In this document: positions 8,698-18,662 of the stretch, one piece after another
Position numbering within the stretch: the first letter of the stretch is position 1
Layout: the number at the start of each line of letters is the position of its first letter
Source of the DNA: Streptococcus mitis
GTDB taxonomy: Bacteria > Bacillota > Bacilli > Lactobacillales > Streptococcaceae
Assembly: GCF_009496155.1 (NCBI RefSeq)
Contig: NZ_WIJP01000014.1
Coordinates: 1 to 64,000, forward strand
Direction of reading: 5' to 3'
DNA length: 64,000 bases
Program-made: the position numbers and the translations under genes
The notes under the pieces: model-generated
The model's input: the letters and a program-made list of their open reading frames with translations, nothing else
The model's database searches: none
What the model was told of the DNA's origin: nothing

Positions 8698-11232
8698 TTA
8701 TAATTTTTGTTTTAACTCGACCAAGACATTCATAGCCTGCATAGGTGTCATATTGTAAACATCCAGCTTAGACAATTCTGCTAGGATAGGATGCTCTTCT
8801 GCTGTATCAAAGAGTGAAATCTGTTCAGTGACGGCACTTGTTTGTCTCATGGGTGCAGGACTTTCTGTCCCTTGATTCTCTAACTGAGTCAAAATCTTAT
8901 CCGCTCTTGCTAGGAGAGCTGCTGGCAAACCAGCAATCTTGGCAACATGGATACCGTAGGATTTGTCAGCTGGTCCTGGTTCAATCTTGTGAAGGAAGGT
9001 GACCTGCCCATCCTGCTCCAAAGTTGCCACGTGGACATTGACCAAATGTTGTAAACTAGACTCCAGACTAGTCAACTCATGGTAGTGGGTCGCAAAGAGG
9101 GTCTTGGCTCCGATATGCTCATGGATGTATTCGATGATAGACTGAGCAAGAGCCATACCGTCATAAGTTGCAGTTCCACGACCTAACTCATCAAAGAGAA
9201 TCAAAGAATTCTTAGTCGCATGCGAAATGGCATTGTTGGCCTCCATCATCTCTACCATAAAGGTTGATTGACCTGAAACCAAGTCATCTGCTGCTCCAAT
9301 ACGAGTAAAGATAGCATCAAAAATCGGCAAATGGGCACTTTCTGCTGGCACATAAGAACCCAACTGGGCCATAACCGACGTCATGGCTAACTGACGCATA
9401 TAGGTTGACTTTCCGCTCATGTTGGGCCCTGTAATCAGTTGAATACTGGTATCTTCTGCCATCTGAATCGTATTTGGAATATAGGTCTGAGCCCCCATAA
9501 CCTTTTCAACGACAGCATGGCGCCCTTTCTGGATATCAATTCGCGAATCATCTCCGAATTCAGGTCGAATCAAATGCTGGGTTTCAGCCACAACTGCTAG
9601 ACTCTGTAAGACATCAACTGTCGCAATGCCTTGAGCTAAAGCCTGCAAACGCTGGATATACTTGCTGACTTCCTCACGAATACGCATAAAAATTTCGTAT
9701 TCGAGATTGGCTGACTTCTCACGCGCCTCAAGCATATCTCCCTCGATACGGGCCAATTCTTCGGTTCCAAAACGTTCTGAATTTTTCAGCGTCGCCTTGC
9801 GGAAAAAGTGAGCAGGCACATTTCCCAGTTGCGAATTGGTCACATGAAAATAGTAGCCATCCTTTTTATTGTAGTCAATCTTAAGCGTGCTGATACCAGA
9901 GTTTTCTCGCTCCTTAGCCTCAATCTCAGCAATCCAGCTAGTCCCTTCTCTGAGCACTCGGCGGTATTTATCCAAAGTCTCATCAAACCCCGTCCGGATA
10001 ATACCCCCATCTGTAATCACATGAGGAGCTTCAGGAGCAATCGCTGCGCTAATCAAACTCTCCAACTCAGGGATTCCATCCAGTTGTGCGATAAGATAGG
10101 CTAGAGCAGGTTGCTCCATCCCCTCTAAAATCGCACGGATCCGTGGCACACTGGACAAGGTAGTCGCCAATTGCAAGAGATCCTTAGGATTGGTTTTGCC
10201 AAAAGAAACCCGACTAGCCAAGCGTTCGATATCATAAACACCCTTGAGACTGTCTGTCAAATCACTACGCTCAAAGAAGTGGTCAAGAAAGACCTGCACC
10301 ACCTCTTGACGTTGGACGATTCGTTCCTTATCAATCAAGGGACGATGAATCCAAGAACGCAAGAGACGCATGCCCATAGCCGTCTTGGTTTCATCCAAAA
10401 GCCAGAAAAGACTGCCCTGCTTCTTGCCTGAACGGGCATTTTCAACCAAATCCAGACTAGCCTTGGTCGCATAATCCATCTGCAAGAAATCCTTGATTTC
10501 ATATCGGATAACAGGTTTGAGGTGGTTCAATTCCCTCATCTGGGTTCGATGAACATACTGGAGCAACTTACTAGATGCCGCTTGCTCCACAGCTGCTAAT
10601 CGTGAATTCAGTAAATGAAGGTCTTCAAAGCCTTTTTTTTCATAGGAAAGTACCAGATTCATCTGACGACTAAGGATTTGTTCCTCTTCCTCAGACAAGT
10701 CATAGCCCAGCACCACTTCTCGAGCCTTGAGATTGCGGATTTCCCCACAAACCAGCGTGAAATCCAAAAGACCTGTCACATAAAAATCACCCGTCACTAG
10801 GTCCATATAAGCTAGGCCAAATTGATTTCCATCACGATCTATAGCAACCAAGAAGTTGTTCTGACTGTCCGGCTTACTGCTATCGACCACTGTCCCTGGT
10901 GTAATGACCTGAACAACCTCTCGTTTCACAACCCCAACTGCTTGTTTAGGATCTTCCATCTGCTCTGCAATAGCTACTTTATAGCCCTGCTCAATCAAGA
11001 CATCGATATACTGTTGGGCAGAATGATAGGGAACACCCGCCATAGGAATCGGATTGTCGGCATTCTTGTTGCGACTCGTTAAGGAAATTTCCAGAATCTG
11101 CGCAGCATTGACCGCATCCTCATAAAATAATTCATAAAAATCACCCATACGAAAGAGCAAAAAAGCATCTGGATATTGCTTTTTAATATCCACATACTGT
11201 TGCATGCCAGGTGATAGCTTTTCTGTCGCCAT
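8698..11232 (-). CDS. mutS: DNA mismatch repair ATPase MutS (HexA)
   Basis: An 844-residue mismatch-recognition protein, the length expected of pneumococcal HexA. The N-terminal mismatch-binding domain has the Phe-x-Glu-type region [10 protein letters not shown]. The C-terminal ATPase shows Walker [14 protein letters not shown] and Walker [12 protein letters not shown]. It works with MutL/HexB and limits divergent recombination during transformation. The start is taken at 11232 (MATEKLSPG) with AGGAGA upstream rather than the in-frame start at 11271. The argR stop-proximal end lies about 50 bases upstream, so the two may share a transcript. Confidence 0.96.
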   Translation of the reverse strand: MATEKLSPGMQQYVDIKKQYPDAFLLFRMGDFYELFYEDAVNAAQILEISLTSRNKNADNPIPMAGVPYHSAQQYIDVLIEQGYKVAIAEQMEDPKQAVGVVKREVVQVITPGTVVDSSKPDSQNNFLVAIDRDGNQFGLAYMDLVTGDFYVTGLLDFTLVCGEIRNLKAREVVLGYDLSEEEEQILSRQMNLVLSYEKKGFEDLHLLNSRLAAVEQAASSKLLQYVHRTQMRELNHLKPVIRYEIKDFLQMDYATKASLDLVENARSGKKQGSLFWLLDETKTAMGMRLLRSWIHRPLIDKERIVQRQEVVQVFLDHFFERSDLTDSLKGVYDIERLASRVSFGKTNPKDLLQLATTLSSVPRIRAILEGMEQPALAYLIAQLDGIPELESLISAAIAPEAPHVITDGGIIRTGFDETLDKYRRVLREGTSWIAEIEAKERENSGISTLKIDYNKKDGYYFHVTNSQLGNVPAHFFRKATLKNSERFGTEELARIEGDMLEAREKSANLEYEIFMRIREEVSKYIQRLQALAQGIATVDVLQSLAVVAETQHLIRPEFGDDSRIDIQKGRHAVVEKVMGAQTYIPNTIQMAEDTSIQLITGPNMSGKSTYMRQLAMTSVMAQLGSYVPAESAHLPIFDAIFTRIGAADDLVSGQSTFMVEMMEANNAISHATKNSLILFDELGRGTATYDGMALAQSIIEYIHEHIGAKTLFATHYHELTSLESSLQHLVNVHVATLEQDGQVTFLHKIEPGPADKSYGIHVAKIAGLPAALLARADKILTQLENQGTESPAPMRQTSAVTEQISLFDTAEEHPILAELSKLDVYNMTPMQAMNVLVELKQKL

Positions 11233-11282
11233 TGTCCGTCTCTCCTTGTCAAAAATAAGTCTTGAGAGCAACTCCCAAGACC

Positions 11283-11729
11283 TTACTTATCTTTCATCAA
11301 ATCTAGCAAACGATCTTCCATGAGTTTGGCAACGTGCTGGTCTCGACAAATGACCAATAAGGTATTGGCACCAGCAACTGTTCCTAAAATCCATTCATCC
11401 TTGTTTGCATCTACAATATTTGCCAAAACAGAGGCTTCTCCCAATTTGGTATGAAGTACCAAGGTAAACTCTGCTCTTGCAACACCTTCTAAATGATGAG
11501 ACAAAAATTCAACCAAATCAATCTTTTCCGTCTCATTTGCTAGTACATAATACACCATATCATTTTTCTTGACCTTGGTCAAGCCGATTTCGCGCAAATC
11601 ACGAGACAGAGTTGTCTGCGTCACAAAGACATTGTGCGCCTCCAACCGATCTTGAATTTCTTTTTGTGTACTTAATTTCTCCTCAGTAATCATTTTTTTT
11701 ATTAACTGATGACGATCTCTTTTTCTCAT
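11283..11729 (-). CDS. argR: Arginine repressor ArgR
   Basis: A 148-residue regulator with an N-terminal winged helix (residues about 1-70; recognition segment [13 protein letters not shown]) and a C-terminal arginine-binding oligomerisation domain ([15 protein letters not shown]). Such proteins repress arginine biosynthesis and often autoregulate. It is divergent from argS across a short AT-rich region with ARG-box-like repeats (11742-11772). Streptococci usually carry several ArgR paralogues; this is the one linked to argS. Confidence 0.93.
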   Translation of the reverse strand: MRKRDRHQLIKKMITEEKLSTQKEIQDRLEAHNVFVTQTTLSRDLREIGLTKVKKNDMVYYVLANETEKIDLVEFLSHHLEGVARAEFTLVLHTKLGEASVLANIVDANKDEWILGTVAGANTLLVICRDQHVAKLMEDRLLDLMKDK

Positions 11730-11741
11730 AAAATCCTCTTA

Positions 11742-11800
11742 TGTGAATATTTATAACTATTTTTATAACTATATTATACCAAAAAAATAGGAGATTTCAA
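11742..11800 (-). promoter_or_regulatory. argR promoter with ARG-box-like repeats
   Basis: The minus strand has TTGAAA (11795-11800), a 16-base spacer ending TGG, and TATAAT (11773-11778). Just downstream are two direct copies of TTATAACTAT at 11751-11760 and 11763-11772, plus TGTGAATATTTATAAC (11742-11757), which resembles an ARG box. This suggests argR autorepression and possibly control of argS. Confidence 0.6.
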
Positions 11801-11864
11801 AAAATTTTTCTTCTTTCTTTAAAATTGTGATAAAATAGTAGAAAAGTCCAAAAAGGAGCTCTTA

Positions 11865-13556
11865 ATGAATACAAAAGAATTGATTGCTAGCGAATTGGCT
11901 AGCGTCATTGATAGCCTGGACCAAGAGGCTATTTTAAATTTACTGGAAACCCCTAAAAACTCAGAAATGGGAGACATCGCTTTCCCTGCTTTTTCTCTTG
12001 CAAAGGTCGAACGTAAAGCACCTCAACTGATTGCGGCTGAACTGGCTGAAAAGATTAACAGCCAAGCCTTTGAAAAGGTTGTTGCAACGGGACCTTACGT
12101 TAACTTTTTCCTTGATAAATCTGCCATTTCTGCTCAAGTATTGCAAGCTGTTATCACTGAAAAAGAACACTATGCTGACCAACATATTGGCAAACAAGAA
12201 AATGTTGTGATCGACATGTCTAGTCCCAATATCGCTAAACCATTTTCTATTGGTCACCTGCGCTCAACTGTTATCGGAGATAGCTTATCACATATTTTCC
12301 AAAAAATCGGTTATCAAACAGTCAAGGTCAATCATTTGGGAGACTGGGGTAAACAGTTTGGGATGCTGATTGTTGCCTACAAAAAATGGGGTGACGAAGA
12401 AGCTGTAAAAGCTCATCCAATCGATGAACTCCTTAAACTCTATGTCCGCATCAACGCTGAAGCTGAAAATGACCCTAGCTTGGATGAAGAAGCACGCGAA
12501 TGGTTCCGTAAACTTGAAAATGGCGACGAGGAAGCTCTCGCTCTTTGGCAATGGTTCCGTGATGAAAGTTTGGTGGAATTTAACCGCCTGTACAATGAAT
12601 TACAAGTCGAATTTGACAGCTACAACGGAGAAGCCTTCTACAACGATAAGATGGATGCAGTTGTAGACATTCTTTCTGAAAAAGGCCTTCTTGTTGAATC
12701 AGAAGGTGCCCAAGTTGTGAATCTTGAGAAATATGGAATTGAACATCCAGCCCTTATCAAGAAGTCTGATGGAGCAACTCTCTATATCACACGTGACTTG
12801 GCTGCAGCCCTTTACCGTAAAAAGGAATACCAATTTGCCAAATCTATCTACGTCGTTGGTCAAGAACAATCTGCCCACTTTAAACAGCTCAAAGCCGTCT
12901 TGCAAGAGATGGGCTACGACTGGAGTGACGACATTACTCACGTTCCTTTTGGTTTGGTTACAAAAGAAGGGAAAAAACTCTCTACTCGTAAAGGGAATGT
13001 CATCTTGCTAGAGCCTACTGTTGCAGAAGCTGTTAGCCGTGCCAAGGCTCAAATCGAGGCTAAAAATCCTGCACTTGAAAACAAAGACCAAGTAGCACAT
13101 GCTGTTGGGGTTGGTGCCATTAAATTCTATGACCTCAAAACCGACCGTACAAATGGATATGACTTCGACCTAGAGGCTATGGTGTCCTTCGAGGGGGAAA
13201 CTGGACCTTACGTTCAATACGCCTACGCTCGTATCCAATCTATCTTACGCAAAGCAAACTTCAAACCAGAAACAGCTGGTAACTATAGCTTGAATGATGC
13301 TGAAAGTTGGGAAATCATTAAACTCATCCAAGATTTTCCACGTATTATCAACCGTGCGGCAGATAACTTTGAACCTTCTATCATTGCTAAATTTGCAATC
13401 AGCCTGGCTCAAGCCTTCAACAAATATTATGCACATACACGCATCTTAGATGAAAGTCCAGAACGCGACAGCCGTCTAGCCCTCAGCTACGCAACCGCAG
13501 TCGTTCTCAAAGAAGCCCTTCGCTTGCTTGGAGTAGAAGCGCCAGAGAAGATGTAA
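11865..13556 (+). CDS. argS: Arginyl-tRNA synthetase
   Basis: A 563-residue class I synthetase that charges tRNA-Arg. The HIGH-type signature is in [17 protein letters not shown] (about residues 124-140), followed by the core catalytic domain and the C-terminal all-helical DALR anticodon-binding domain ending in [20 protein letters not shown]. The ribosome site AAAGGAG precedes ATG at 11865. It is divergent from argR; a series of hairpins starts immediately after its stop codon. No T-box leader is present. Confidence 0.96.
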   Translation: MNTKELIASELASVIDSLDQEAILNLLETPKNSEMGDIAFPAFSLAKVERKAPQLIAAELAEKINSQAFEKVVATGPYVNFFLDKSAISAQVLQAVITEKEHYADQHIGKQENVVIDMSSPNIAKPFSIGHLRSTVIGDSLSHIFQKIGYQTVKVNHLGDWGKQFGMLIVAYKKWGDEEAVKAHPIDELLKLYVRINAEAENDPSLDEEAREWFRKLENGDEEALALWQWFRDESLVEFNRLYNELQVEFDSYNGEAFYNDKMDAVVDILSEKGLLVESEGAQVVNLEKYGIEHPALIKKSDGATLYITRDLAAALYRKKEYQFAKSIYVVGQEQSAHFKQLKAVLQEMGYDWSDDITHVPFGLVTKEGKKLSTRKGNVILLEPTVAEAVSRAKAQIEAKNPALENKDQVAHAVGVGAIKFYDLKTDRTNGYDFDLEAMVSFEGETGPYVQYAYARIQSILRKANFKPETAGNYSLNDAESWEIIKLIQDFPRIINRAADNFEPSIIAKFAISLAQAFNKYYAHTRILDESPERDSRLALSYATAVVLKEALRLLGVEAPEKM

Positions 13557-13560
13557 ATCG

Positions 13561-14012
13561 TTACAAGAGACTGGAACTAAAGTTCCTAGCCTCTTGACGG
13601 CAATCGCTATATAGCGAATTGCCTAAACGCTTCACTAACTCACCAAACCAAATAATATCAATTTGGTTTGGTTCATGTCGTAATATTTTAAATTACTTGA
13701 TTGCAAAACAATCTAAGTAACTAACGCCAAATCCTATCAGAGATTTGGCTAGGCGCTTCACTAGTTCTGGGACATAAATATGATTGATTTATGTCTTAAA
13801 ACGTCGTAATCTTAAAGTTATTGGAACTAAAGTTCCTAATTGTTGGACGCTAGTCGCTTATATGCGGACTAGCTAACTGCTTCACTAGTATTGTAATAGA
13901 AATAATATCGATTTCTATTACAATACGTCGTAACTAGGGAGACTTGCCTAAACGCTTTACTAATTCACCTAACCAAATAGTATCGATTTGATTTAGAGGG
14001 CTATCAAAAATC
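13561..14012 (+). repeat. Tandem array of 3.5 hairpin modules of about 125 bp
   Basis: No gene is visible here. Modules repeat with about 125-bp period. Each has a first stem (e.g. CTGGAACTaaAGTTCCTAG at 13571-13589), a second stem (GGCAATCGC/GCGAATTGCC; GCCAAATC/GATTTGGC; GCTAGTCGC/GCGGACTAGC), a near-constant linker ending GCTTCACTA (13629, 13755, 13879 and a variant at 13954), a third stem with a related loop (ACCAAACC/GGTTTGGT; GACATAAA/TTTATGTC; TTGTAATAGA/TCTATTACAA), and a constant GTCGTAA (13677, 13803, 13927). Stem sequences differ between modules but pairing is kept. The last module is partial. It could be a SPRITE-like pneumococcal repeat, but I cannot confirm that. Confidence 0.8.
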
Positions 14013-14102
14013 TTATCAAGTTTTGCTAACTTGCTCTGCTACTTTGAATTGAATAATTCAATCTACTCACTACTACTTCTTTATCATACAGGGAGATTTC
14101 CT

Positions 14103-14348
14103 ATGAGCCAATATGCTTATATCCTCGTTGTAATTAGCTTGGTGTTTCTTTTTCTGCTTAATAAGTACGAGAAGGAGAGACTGCAAAAACTCTACCAAGA
14201 ACAACTTTTAAAGGATGAAACATTTAGGACTGATATCAAAGAGAAAATTCAAACGACTGAAAACATCAATGATGTCATTGCATATATCAATAAAACTTAC
14301 CATCTGGGAATGTTGCTATCAAAAGACATTACAGATCAATTGAAATAA
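14103..14348 (+). CDS. Small single-pass membrane protein, unknown function
   Basis: An 81-residue protein with one N-terminal transmembrane segment (about residues 5-20, YILVVISLVFLFLL) followed by a charged cytoplasmic tail. The start is set at 14103 because GGGAGA lies just upstream; the frame extends back to 14031 without a ribosome site. The last third (VIAYINKTYHLGMLLSKD) faintly resembles the C-terminal fold of ribosomal L7/L12-like proteins, but this is weak. It lies between the hairpin array and gpsA and ends in its own terminator. Confidence 0.7.
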   Translation: MSQYAYILVVISLVFLFLLNKYEKERLQKLYQEQLLKDETFRTDIKEKIQTTENINDVIAYINKTYHLGMLLSKDITDQLK

Positions 14349-14373
14349 ACCTAGCTATTCTTTAAGGAATATC

Positions 14374-14416
14374 AAAACCGAGACTGAGAGTTTAATACTT
14401 AGGCTCGGTTTTTATA
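14374..14416 (+). terminator. Intrinsic terminator
   Basis: The stem AAAACCGAG/CTCGGTTTT (14374-14382 with 14404-14412), with an inner CTGAG/CTTAG extension and a T tract, closes the small membrane protein gene. Confidence 0.9.
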
Positions 14417-14517
14417 TATTTTTGAAATAACAAATCCTCCACTACCCCAGTAATGCAAGTGCAAAATCCTCTAGAATATGATAGAATAATGAAAAGGACT
14501 CTATTAAGGAGGAAAGC

Positions 14518-15534
14518 ATGAAAAAACAAACCGTCGCCGTCTTAGGGCCTGGTTCTTGGGGAACTGCCCTTTCACAAGTCTTAAATGACAATGGACACGA
14601 GGTACGTATTTGGGGAAATATTCCCGAACAAATCAATGAAATTAATACACACCATACTAATACACACTACTTTAAAGATGTCTTTCTAGATGACAAAATC
14701 ATTGCCTACACTGACTTAGCAGAGACACTGAAAGATGTGGATGCGATTTTGTTTGTTGTCCCAACAAAAGTGACACGACTTGTTGCCCAACAAGTTGCAA
14801 AAACCTTGGAACATAAGGCTATTATCATGCACGCATCAAAAGGATTAGAACCTGATAGCCATAAACGATTATCAACCATCCTTGAAGAAGAAATTCCTGA
14901 ACAGCTCCGCAGTGATATTGTCGTTGTCTCAGGACCTAGCCATGCAGAAGAGACCATTGTGCGTGACCTGACTTTAATCACTGCTGCTTCTAAAGATTTA
15001 CAAACAGCTCAATACGTGCAAGAACTCTTTAGCAATCACTACTTCCGACTTTATACCAATACGGATGTTATTGGAGTCGAAACTGCCGGTGCTCTCAAAA
15101 ATATTATTGCTGTCGGTGCTGGAGCTTTACACGGTTTGGGATTTGGTGACAATGCCAAGGCAGCCATCATCGCTCGAGGCTTGGCAGAAATTACCCGCTT
15201 AGGAGTAGCACTCGGTGCCAGTCCATTGACCTATAGTGGCTTATCTGGTGTGGGAGATTTGATCGTAACGGGAACCTCCGTCCACTCTCGTAACTGGAGA
15301 GCTGGAGATGCTCTTGGTCGGGGAGAATCCCTAGCTGATATCGAAGCCAATATGGGCATGGTGATTGAAGGAATTTCAACGACTCGAGCAGCCTATGAAC
15401 TAGCGCAAGAACTTGGAGTCTATATGCCAATTACACAGGCTATTTACCAAGTTATCTATCACGGAACTAATATTAAAGATGCCATTTATGACATCATGAA
15501 CAATGAATTTAAAGCAGAAAATGAGTGGTCTTAA
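14518..15534 (+). CDS. gpsA: Glycerol-3-phosphate dehydrogenase [NAD(P)+]
   Basis: A 338-residue cytosolic enzyme that reduces dihydroxyacetone phosphate to sn-glycerol 3-phosphate for phospholipid and teichoic acid precursors. The N-terminal Rossmann motif is [10 protein letters not shown] (residues 10-19; most relatives have GAGSWGTA). The catalytic Lys region [12 protein letters not shown] and the GLSGVGDL segment are present. AAGGAGG precedes the ATG. galU starts 21 bases downstream, so gpsA and galU form an operon ending at the terminator at 16474-16511. Confidence 0.96.
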   Translation: MKKQTVAVLGPGSWGTALSQVLNDNGHEVRIWGNIPEQINEINTHHTNTHYFKDVFLDDKIIAYTDLAETLKDVDAILFVVPTKVTRLVAQQVAKTLEHKAIIMHASKGLEPDSHKRLSTILEEEIPEQLRSDIVVVSGPSHAEETIVRDLTLITAASKDLQTAQYVQELFSNHYFRLYTNTDVIGVETAGALKNIIAVGAGALHGLGFGDNAKAAIIARGLAEITRLGVALGASPLTYSGLSGVGDLIVTGTSVHSRNWRAGDALGRGESLADIEANMGMVIEGISTTRAAYELAQELGVYMPITQAIYQVIYHGTNIKDAIYDIMNNEFKAENEWS

Positions 15535-15555
15535 CCCTCTAGAGAAAGGATTCTT

Positions 15556-16455
15556 ATGACATCAAAAGTTAGAAAAGCAGTCATCCCTGCTGCTGGACTC
15601 GGGACTCGATTTTTACCAGCAACCAAGGCCCTTGCCAAAGAAATGTTGCCAATTGTAGACAAACCAACTATCCAGTTTATCGTAGAAGAAGCTCTTAAAT
15701 CAGGTATTGAAGATATTCTGGTTGTCACTGGTAAGTCAAAACGTTCTATTGAGGACCACTTTGACTCAAACTTTGAGCTTGAATACAATCTTAAGGAAAA
15801 AGGCAAAACAGATTTGTTAAAATTGGTAGATGAAGCAACTGGTATGCGCCTCCATTTCATTCGCCAAACTCACCCTCGCGGTCTTGGAGACGCTGTCCTA
15901 CAAGCCAAAGCTTTTGTAGGGAATGAGCCCTTCGTTGTTATGCTGGGTGATGACCTTATGGACATCACAAATGAGAATGCCGTTCCTTTGACAAAACAAC
16001 TGATGAATGATTACGAAAAGACACACGCATCAACCATTGCTGTCATGCCTGTACCACACGAAGACGTTTCATCATACGGGGTTATCGCTCCTCAGGGTGA
16101 AGGAAGTAATGGACTCTATAGCGTTGAAACTTTCGTAGAAAAACCAGCTCCCGAAGATGCACCAAGTGATTTGGCAATCATCGGTCGCTATCTACTCACA
16201 CCTGAGATTTTTGATATCTTAGAAAATCAAACTCCTGGTGCTGGAAATGAAATCCAACTTACTGATGCTATTGATACGCTCAATAAAACTCAACGTGTTT
16301 TCGCCCGCGAATTTACAGGATCTCGTTACGACGTTGGGGATAAGTTTGGCTTTATGAAAACATCTATTGACTATGCCCTCAAACACCCACAAGTCAAAGA
16401 TGACTTGAAAGATTACATCATCCAACTGGGGAAAGAATTGGGTGAGGGAGAATAA
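15556..16455 (+). CDS. galU: UTP-glucose-1-phosphate uridylyltransferase
   Basis: A 299-residue nucleotidyltransferase making UDP-glucose, needed for capsule, glycolipid and galactose metabolism. The N-terminal signature is [18 protein letters not shown] (residues 8-25), with FVEKP and [10 protein letters not shown] further on, all typical of GalU. It is the second gene of the gpsA-galU operon, with AAAGGA before the ATG. Confidence 0.97.
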   Translation: MTSKVRKAVIPAAGLGTRFLPATKALAKEMLPIVDKPTIQFIVEEALKSGIEDILVVTGKSKRSIEDHFDSNFELEYNLKEKGKTDLLKLVDEATGMRLHFIRQTHPRGLGDAVLQAKAFVGNEPFVVMLGDDLMDITNENAVPLTKQLMNDYEKTHASTIAVMPVPHEDVSSYGVIAPQGEGSNGLYSVETFVEKPAPEDAPSDLAIIGRYLLTPEIFDILENQTPGAGNEIQLTDAIDTLNKTQRVFAREFTGSRYDVGDKFGFMKTSIDYALKHPQVKDDLKDYIIQLGKELGEGE

Positions 16456-16473
16456 TCCATCTTGCATATGTAA

Positions 16474-16511
16474 AAAAGCATCTCTAAAATTTGTTCTCTA
16501 GAGATGCTTTT
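16474..16511 (+). terminator. gpsA-galU terminator
   Basis: A perfect 13-bp stem AAAAGCATCTCTA/TAGAGATGCTTTT (16474-16486 with 16499-16511). A-rich on one side and T-rich on the other, it may work in both directions, including for the converging kinase gene. Confidence 0.9.
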
Positions 16512-16591
16512 ACTTTAAAATTGCATGCGGTTTAAAATTACTGAGGTGTCTCTGTCAATCTCCCATCGCAATCTTGGTACTTTGTCACTGA

Positions 16592-17119
16592 CTACAGAAT
16601 TTCAAACACAAATCTGATTGATGTTTTGATGATCCGAGCCGTTTCTCTAGCATCTAACTGATCTGTAAACAGCAAGTGATTTTTTTTGATATTTTTAGCT
16701 AGGAACTCATTTCTTGACTGGATTGATAAATCGCCTGTTCTCTCAATTTCTTTCCTTAAGGAATCTCGTTTTTTCAAGGTTTCTTCTTCAGCCAGCAGGA
16801 CACAGTATTTTAAACTGATTTGTTTTTCTTTTAAGAAGGTTGCAATTTTCTTTAGTTGCTCTTCAAAAATGACATATTCTATCACAACGGTAATGCCTCG
16901 GTCGATGAAATTATTGATCAGACTGATGATATTATCCCAAAATAAATCCATGTAATAACCATCATCTTCCCAAGGAGCCACGAGTCCTCCTTTAATCATT
17001 AAATAAATCATGTCGCCTTCAATTACTGCACTTTTCTTAAAAGAATAGGCCAACTCCTTACTGACTGTGCTTTTCCCAACACCAGGAGGGCCTGAAATGA
17101 TGTAAACACAATTTTCCAA
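16592..17119 (-). CDS. P-loop small-molecule kinase, unknown substrate
   Basis: A 175-residue protein with Walker A SGPPGVGKST (residues 9-18) close to the N terminus, an acidic VIEGD segment (about 33-37) and a lid-like Arg-rich region (KKRDSLRKEIER). This matches the AAA_33 / chloramphenicol-phosphotransferase-like / zeta-like nucleoside kinase group. No antitoxin-like neighbour is seen, so a zeta-toxin role is not supported. A short AT-rich gap separates it from the CRISPR repeat relic. Confidence 0.7.
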   Translation of the reverse strand: MENCVYIISGPPGVGKSTVSKELAYSFKKSAVIEGDMIYLMIKGGLVAPWEDDGYYMDLFWDNIISLINNFIDRGITVVIEYVIFEEQLKKIATFLKEKQISLKYCVLLAEEETLKKRDSLRKEIERTGDLSIQSRNEFLAKNIKKNHLLFTDQLDARETARIIKTSIRFVFEIL

Positions 17120-17353
17120 CTTTATACCTCTTTTATTCTAATAATTCTTCAATCAATTTCTAATATTATAACATTTTCTATTTTTAAAATACATATAATA
17201 AGACTAATACAACACTATATTCTAAAAACTTAATACAAAAGAAATAAAAAAGCACACCATTCTCAATTTTCTGCAAAAAACCTTATTTACAAATGACTTC
17301 TTCACGATAGAATGGGCGCTCACTTTCTCAAATCATCTACACACAACGACTTA

Positions 17354-17389
17354 TTTTTAGAGCTGTGTTGTTTCGAATGGTTCCAAAAC
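17354..17389 (+). CRISPR. Solitary type II-A CRISPR repeat (array relic)
   Basis: This 36-base stretch matches, from memory, the repeat of the S. thermophilus CRISPR3 / S. pyogenes-like type II-A systems at 35 of 36 positions (starts TTTTTAGAGCTGTGTTG, ends TTCGAATGGTTCCAAAAC; only the first base differs). No second repeat occurs about 66 bases on either side, and there is no cas gene in the window. A hairpin with a T tract follows at once (17395-17425). It is best read as the remnant of an excised or collapsed CRISPR locus. The rest of the 17120-17450 gap is AT-rich with no gene I would support. Confidence 0.85.
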
Positions 17390-17394
17390 ACATT

Positions 17395-17425
17395 AAAAGC
17401 TACTCATTTTTTAAGTAGCTTTTTT
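17395..17425 (+). terminator. Terminator directly after the CRISPR repeat
   Basis: The stem AAAAGCTACT/AGTAGCTTTT (17395-17404 with 17414-17423) is followed by TT. The plus-strand T run favours termination of rightward transcription, i.e. of a transcript crossing the CRISPR repeat. It may also serve the converging rhomboid gene. Confidence 0.75.
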
Positions 17426-17450
17426 CTTATTCAAGTTTACATATTAGTCG

Positions 17451-18131
17451 TCACAATCCCATTCCCTTGTAGAAAAGCAAGACTGCAAGTCCTACAAACA
17501 ACACTACCGCTCCTAACCTCTGGATGGTACTATACATCCGTCTTTCACCTCGAACTGGAAAGATAACTGCTAGAAATGCTCCGCCAACTGCACCACCGAT
17601 ATGACCTGCTAGGCTGATTCCTGGAATCAGAACACTTCCAATAATGTTAACCACAAAAAGTGTCAGATAAGACTGTCCTAGCTGTTGGATATAGGGGTTG
17701 CGAGTAGCATAGCGAAGAACAATAATTGCAGCAAATAGCCCATAGAGAGAGGTAGAGGCTCCTGCTGCTAAGGATTTGGGACTAAATACAAAAACAAAGA
17801 GATTACCCATCATTCCTGATAAAAGATAGAGAAAGAAAAACTTCTTGGATCCGAAAATTTCCTCTACCTGCCTACCAAGATAATAGAGCGAAAGCATATT
17901 GACAATGAAATGCTCCCACCCAATATGAACAAATATGGCAGAGAAGAGACGCCAAGTCTGCTCAGGAAAGAGGCGAATAGCAGGGCCATACATGGCTCCA
18001 AATCGAAATAGGGTGTCTGCCTTGTCGAAGTTTCCGCCTGTAGTGACCAACATTAGTAGAAACACCAAGGCCGTCACTAAGAGGAAGAAACTCGTCACAG
18101 GATAACGTCTATCAAAGATTTCCTTCATCAA
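17451..18131 (-). CDS. gluP: Rhomboid family intramembrane serine protease
   Basis: A 226-residue polytopic membrane protein. The catalytic Ser126 lies in GAST (124-127) and His177 in LAGHIGG, the rhomboid dyad. Other hallmarks are HIGWEHFIVNM (loop/helix 2) and the E-x-x-x-G region. It would cleave membrane-embedded substrates; B. subtilis YqgP (GluP) is the relative, and there too the gene sits close to a 5-FCL gene. The start overlaps the upstream 5-FCL coding region by 20 bases, indicating translational coupling. Confidence 0.9.
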   Translation of the reverse strand: MMKEIFDRRYPVTSFFLLVTALVFLLMLVTTGGNFDKADTLFRFGAMYGPAIRLFPEQTWRLFSAIFVHIGWEHFIVNMLSLYYLGRQVEEIFGSKKFFFLYLLSGMMGNLFVFVFSPKSLAAGASTSLYGLFAAIIVLRYATRNPYIQQLGQSYLTLFVVNIIGSVLIPGISLAGHIGGAVGGAFLAVIFPVRGERRMYSTIQRLGAVVLFVGLAVLLFYKGMGL

Positions 18132-18651
18132 TTAAAACCTCCTGAACAGGAATATCATGCTTTTCAGGGATAAAGTCCTTAATTTGACAAGGATATATCG
18201 TACTCAAAGTATGACCAGAAAAATGTTTCAGATAGCGGTCATAATAACCTCCACCGTATCCAATCCGATATCCTTCCGTCGTAAAAGCCAGACCAGGAAC
18301 ATGAATCAAATCAATCTGAGAGGCATCCACAACTTCCAAATTTCCCTGTGGTTCCAGTAAGCCAAAGGAAGTTTTGACCAGTTGTTGCGGATTATAGACT
18401 ACAAAATCCATGCGCCCCTTGGGATAGGTTTTGGGTATCAGAACCTTCTTGCCGTCCTTCAGCGCCTGCTCAATCAGTTCCTGCGTTTGAAATTCGTGAG
18501 GAAAAGAGAGATAGGTTGCGATAATTTTAGCTTCTTGGTAAAAGGGGTGTTGTAACAATCGCTCGGTTAAAGCTTGGTCTATAGCCTGTTTTTGTTCTTG
18601 AGGTAAAGACTTCATTTCTTGCAAGACTTGCTTGCGTAATTCTGCTTTCAT
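18112..18651 (-). CDS. 5-formyltetrahydrofolate cyclo-ligase
   Basis: A 179-residue enzyme converting 5-formyl-THF to 5,10-methenyl-THF with ATP. The signature GYGGGYYDRYL near the C terminus is diagnostic, and LIPKTYPKGRMDF matches the family. The start is the ATG at 18651, with GAGGAA upstream; a TTG two codons earlier also reads in frame. It is third in the dapH operon: it follows the deacetylase by 11 bases and overlaps the rhomboid gene. Confidence 0.92.
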   Translation of the reverse strand: MKAELRKQVLQEMKSLPQEQKQAIDQALTERLLQHPFYQEAKIIATYLSFPHEFQTQELIEQALKDGKKVLIPKTYPKGRMDFVVYNPQQLVKTSFGLLEPQGNLEVVDASQIDLIHVPGLAFTTEGYRIGYGGGYYDRYLKHFSGHTLSTIYPCQIKDFIPEKHDIPVQEVLIDEGNL

Positions 18652-18662
18652 AGACAATTCCT

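Noticed and set aside
11730..11864. T-box leaders before the synthetase genes (gltX, argS, tyrS, aspS, hisS)
   Set aside because: Leaders are short or hold other elements; no T-box sequence (AGGGTGGNACCGCG-like) was seen.
13561..14012. Integron attC-site array
   Set aside because: Hairpins and constant blocks recall attC sites, but there are no cassettes between modules, no integron integrase and no matching core sites.
16592..17119. Zeta toxin
   Set aside because: It has a P-loop kinase fold but no epsilon-like antitoxin gene beside it and a generic AAA_33 pattern.
17300..17395. tracrRNA reading of the CRISPR-like sequence
   Set aside because: The sequence is the full repeat including AGAGCT and TAAAA; a tracrRNA anti-repeat should differ there (AAGTTAAAATAAGG-type bulge) and be followed by its own hairpins, which are absent.
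17312..17566. Plus-strand ORF of 84 codons over the CRISPR repeat
   Set aside because: It reads through the CRISPR repeat, the terminator and the end of the rhomboid gene; no ribosome site and no protein-like pattern.
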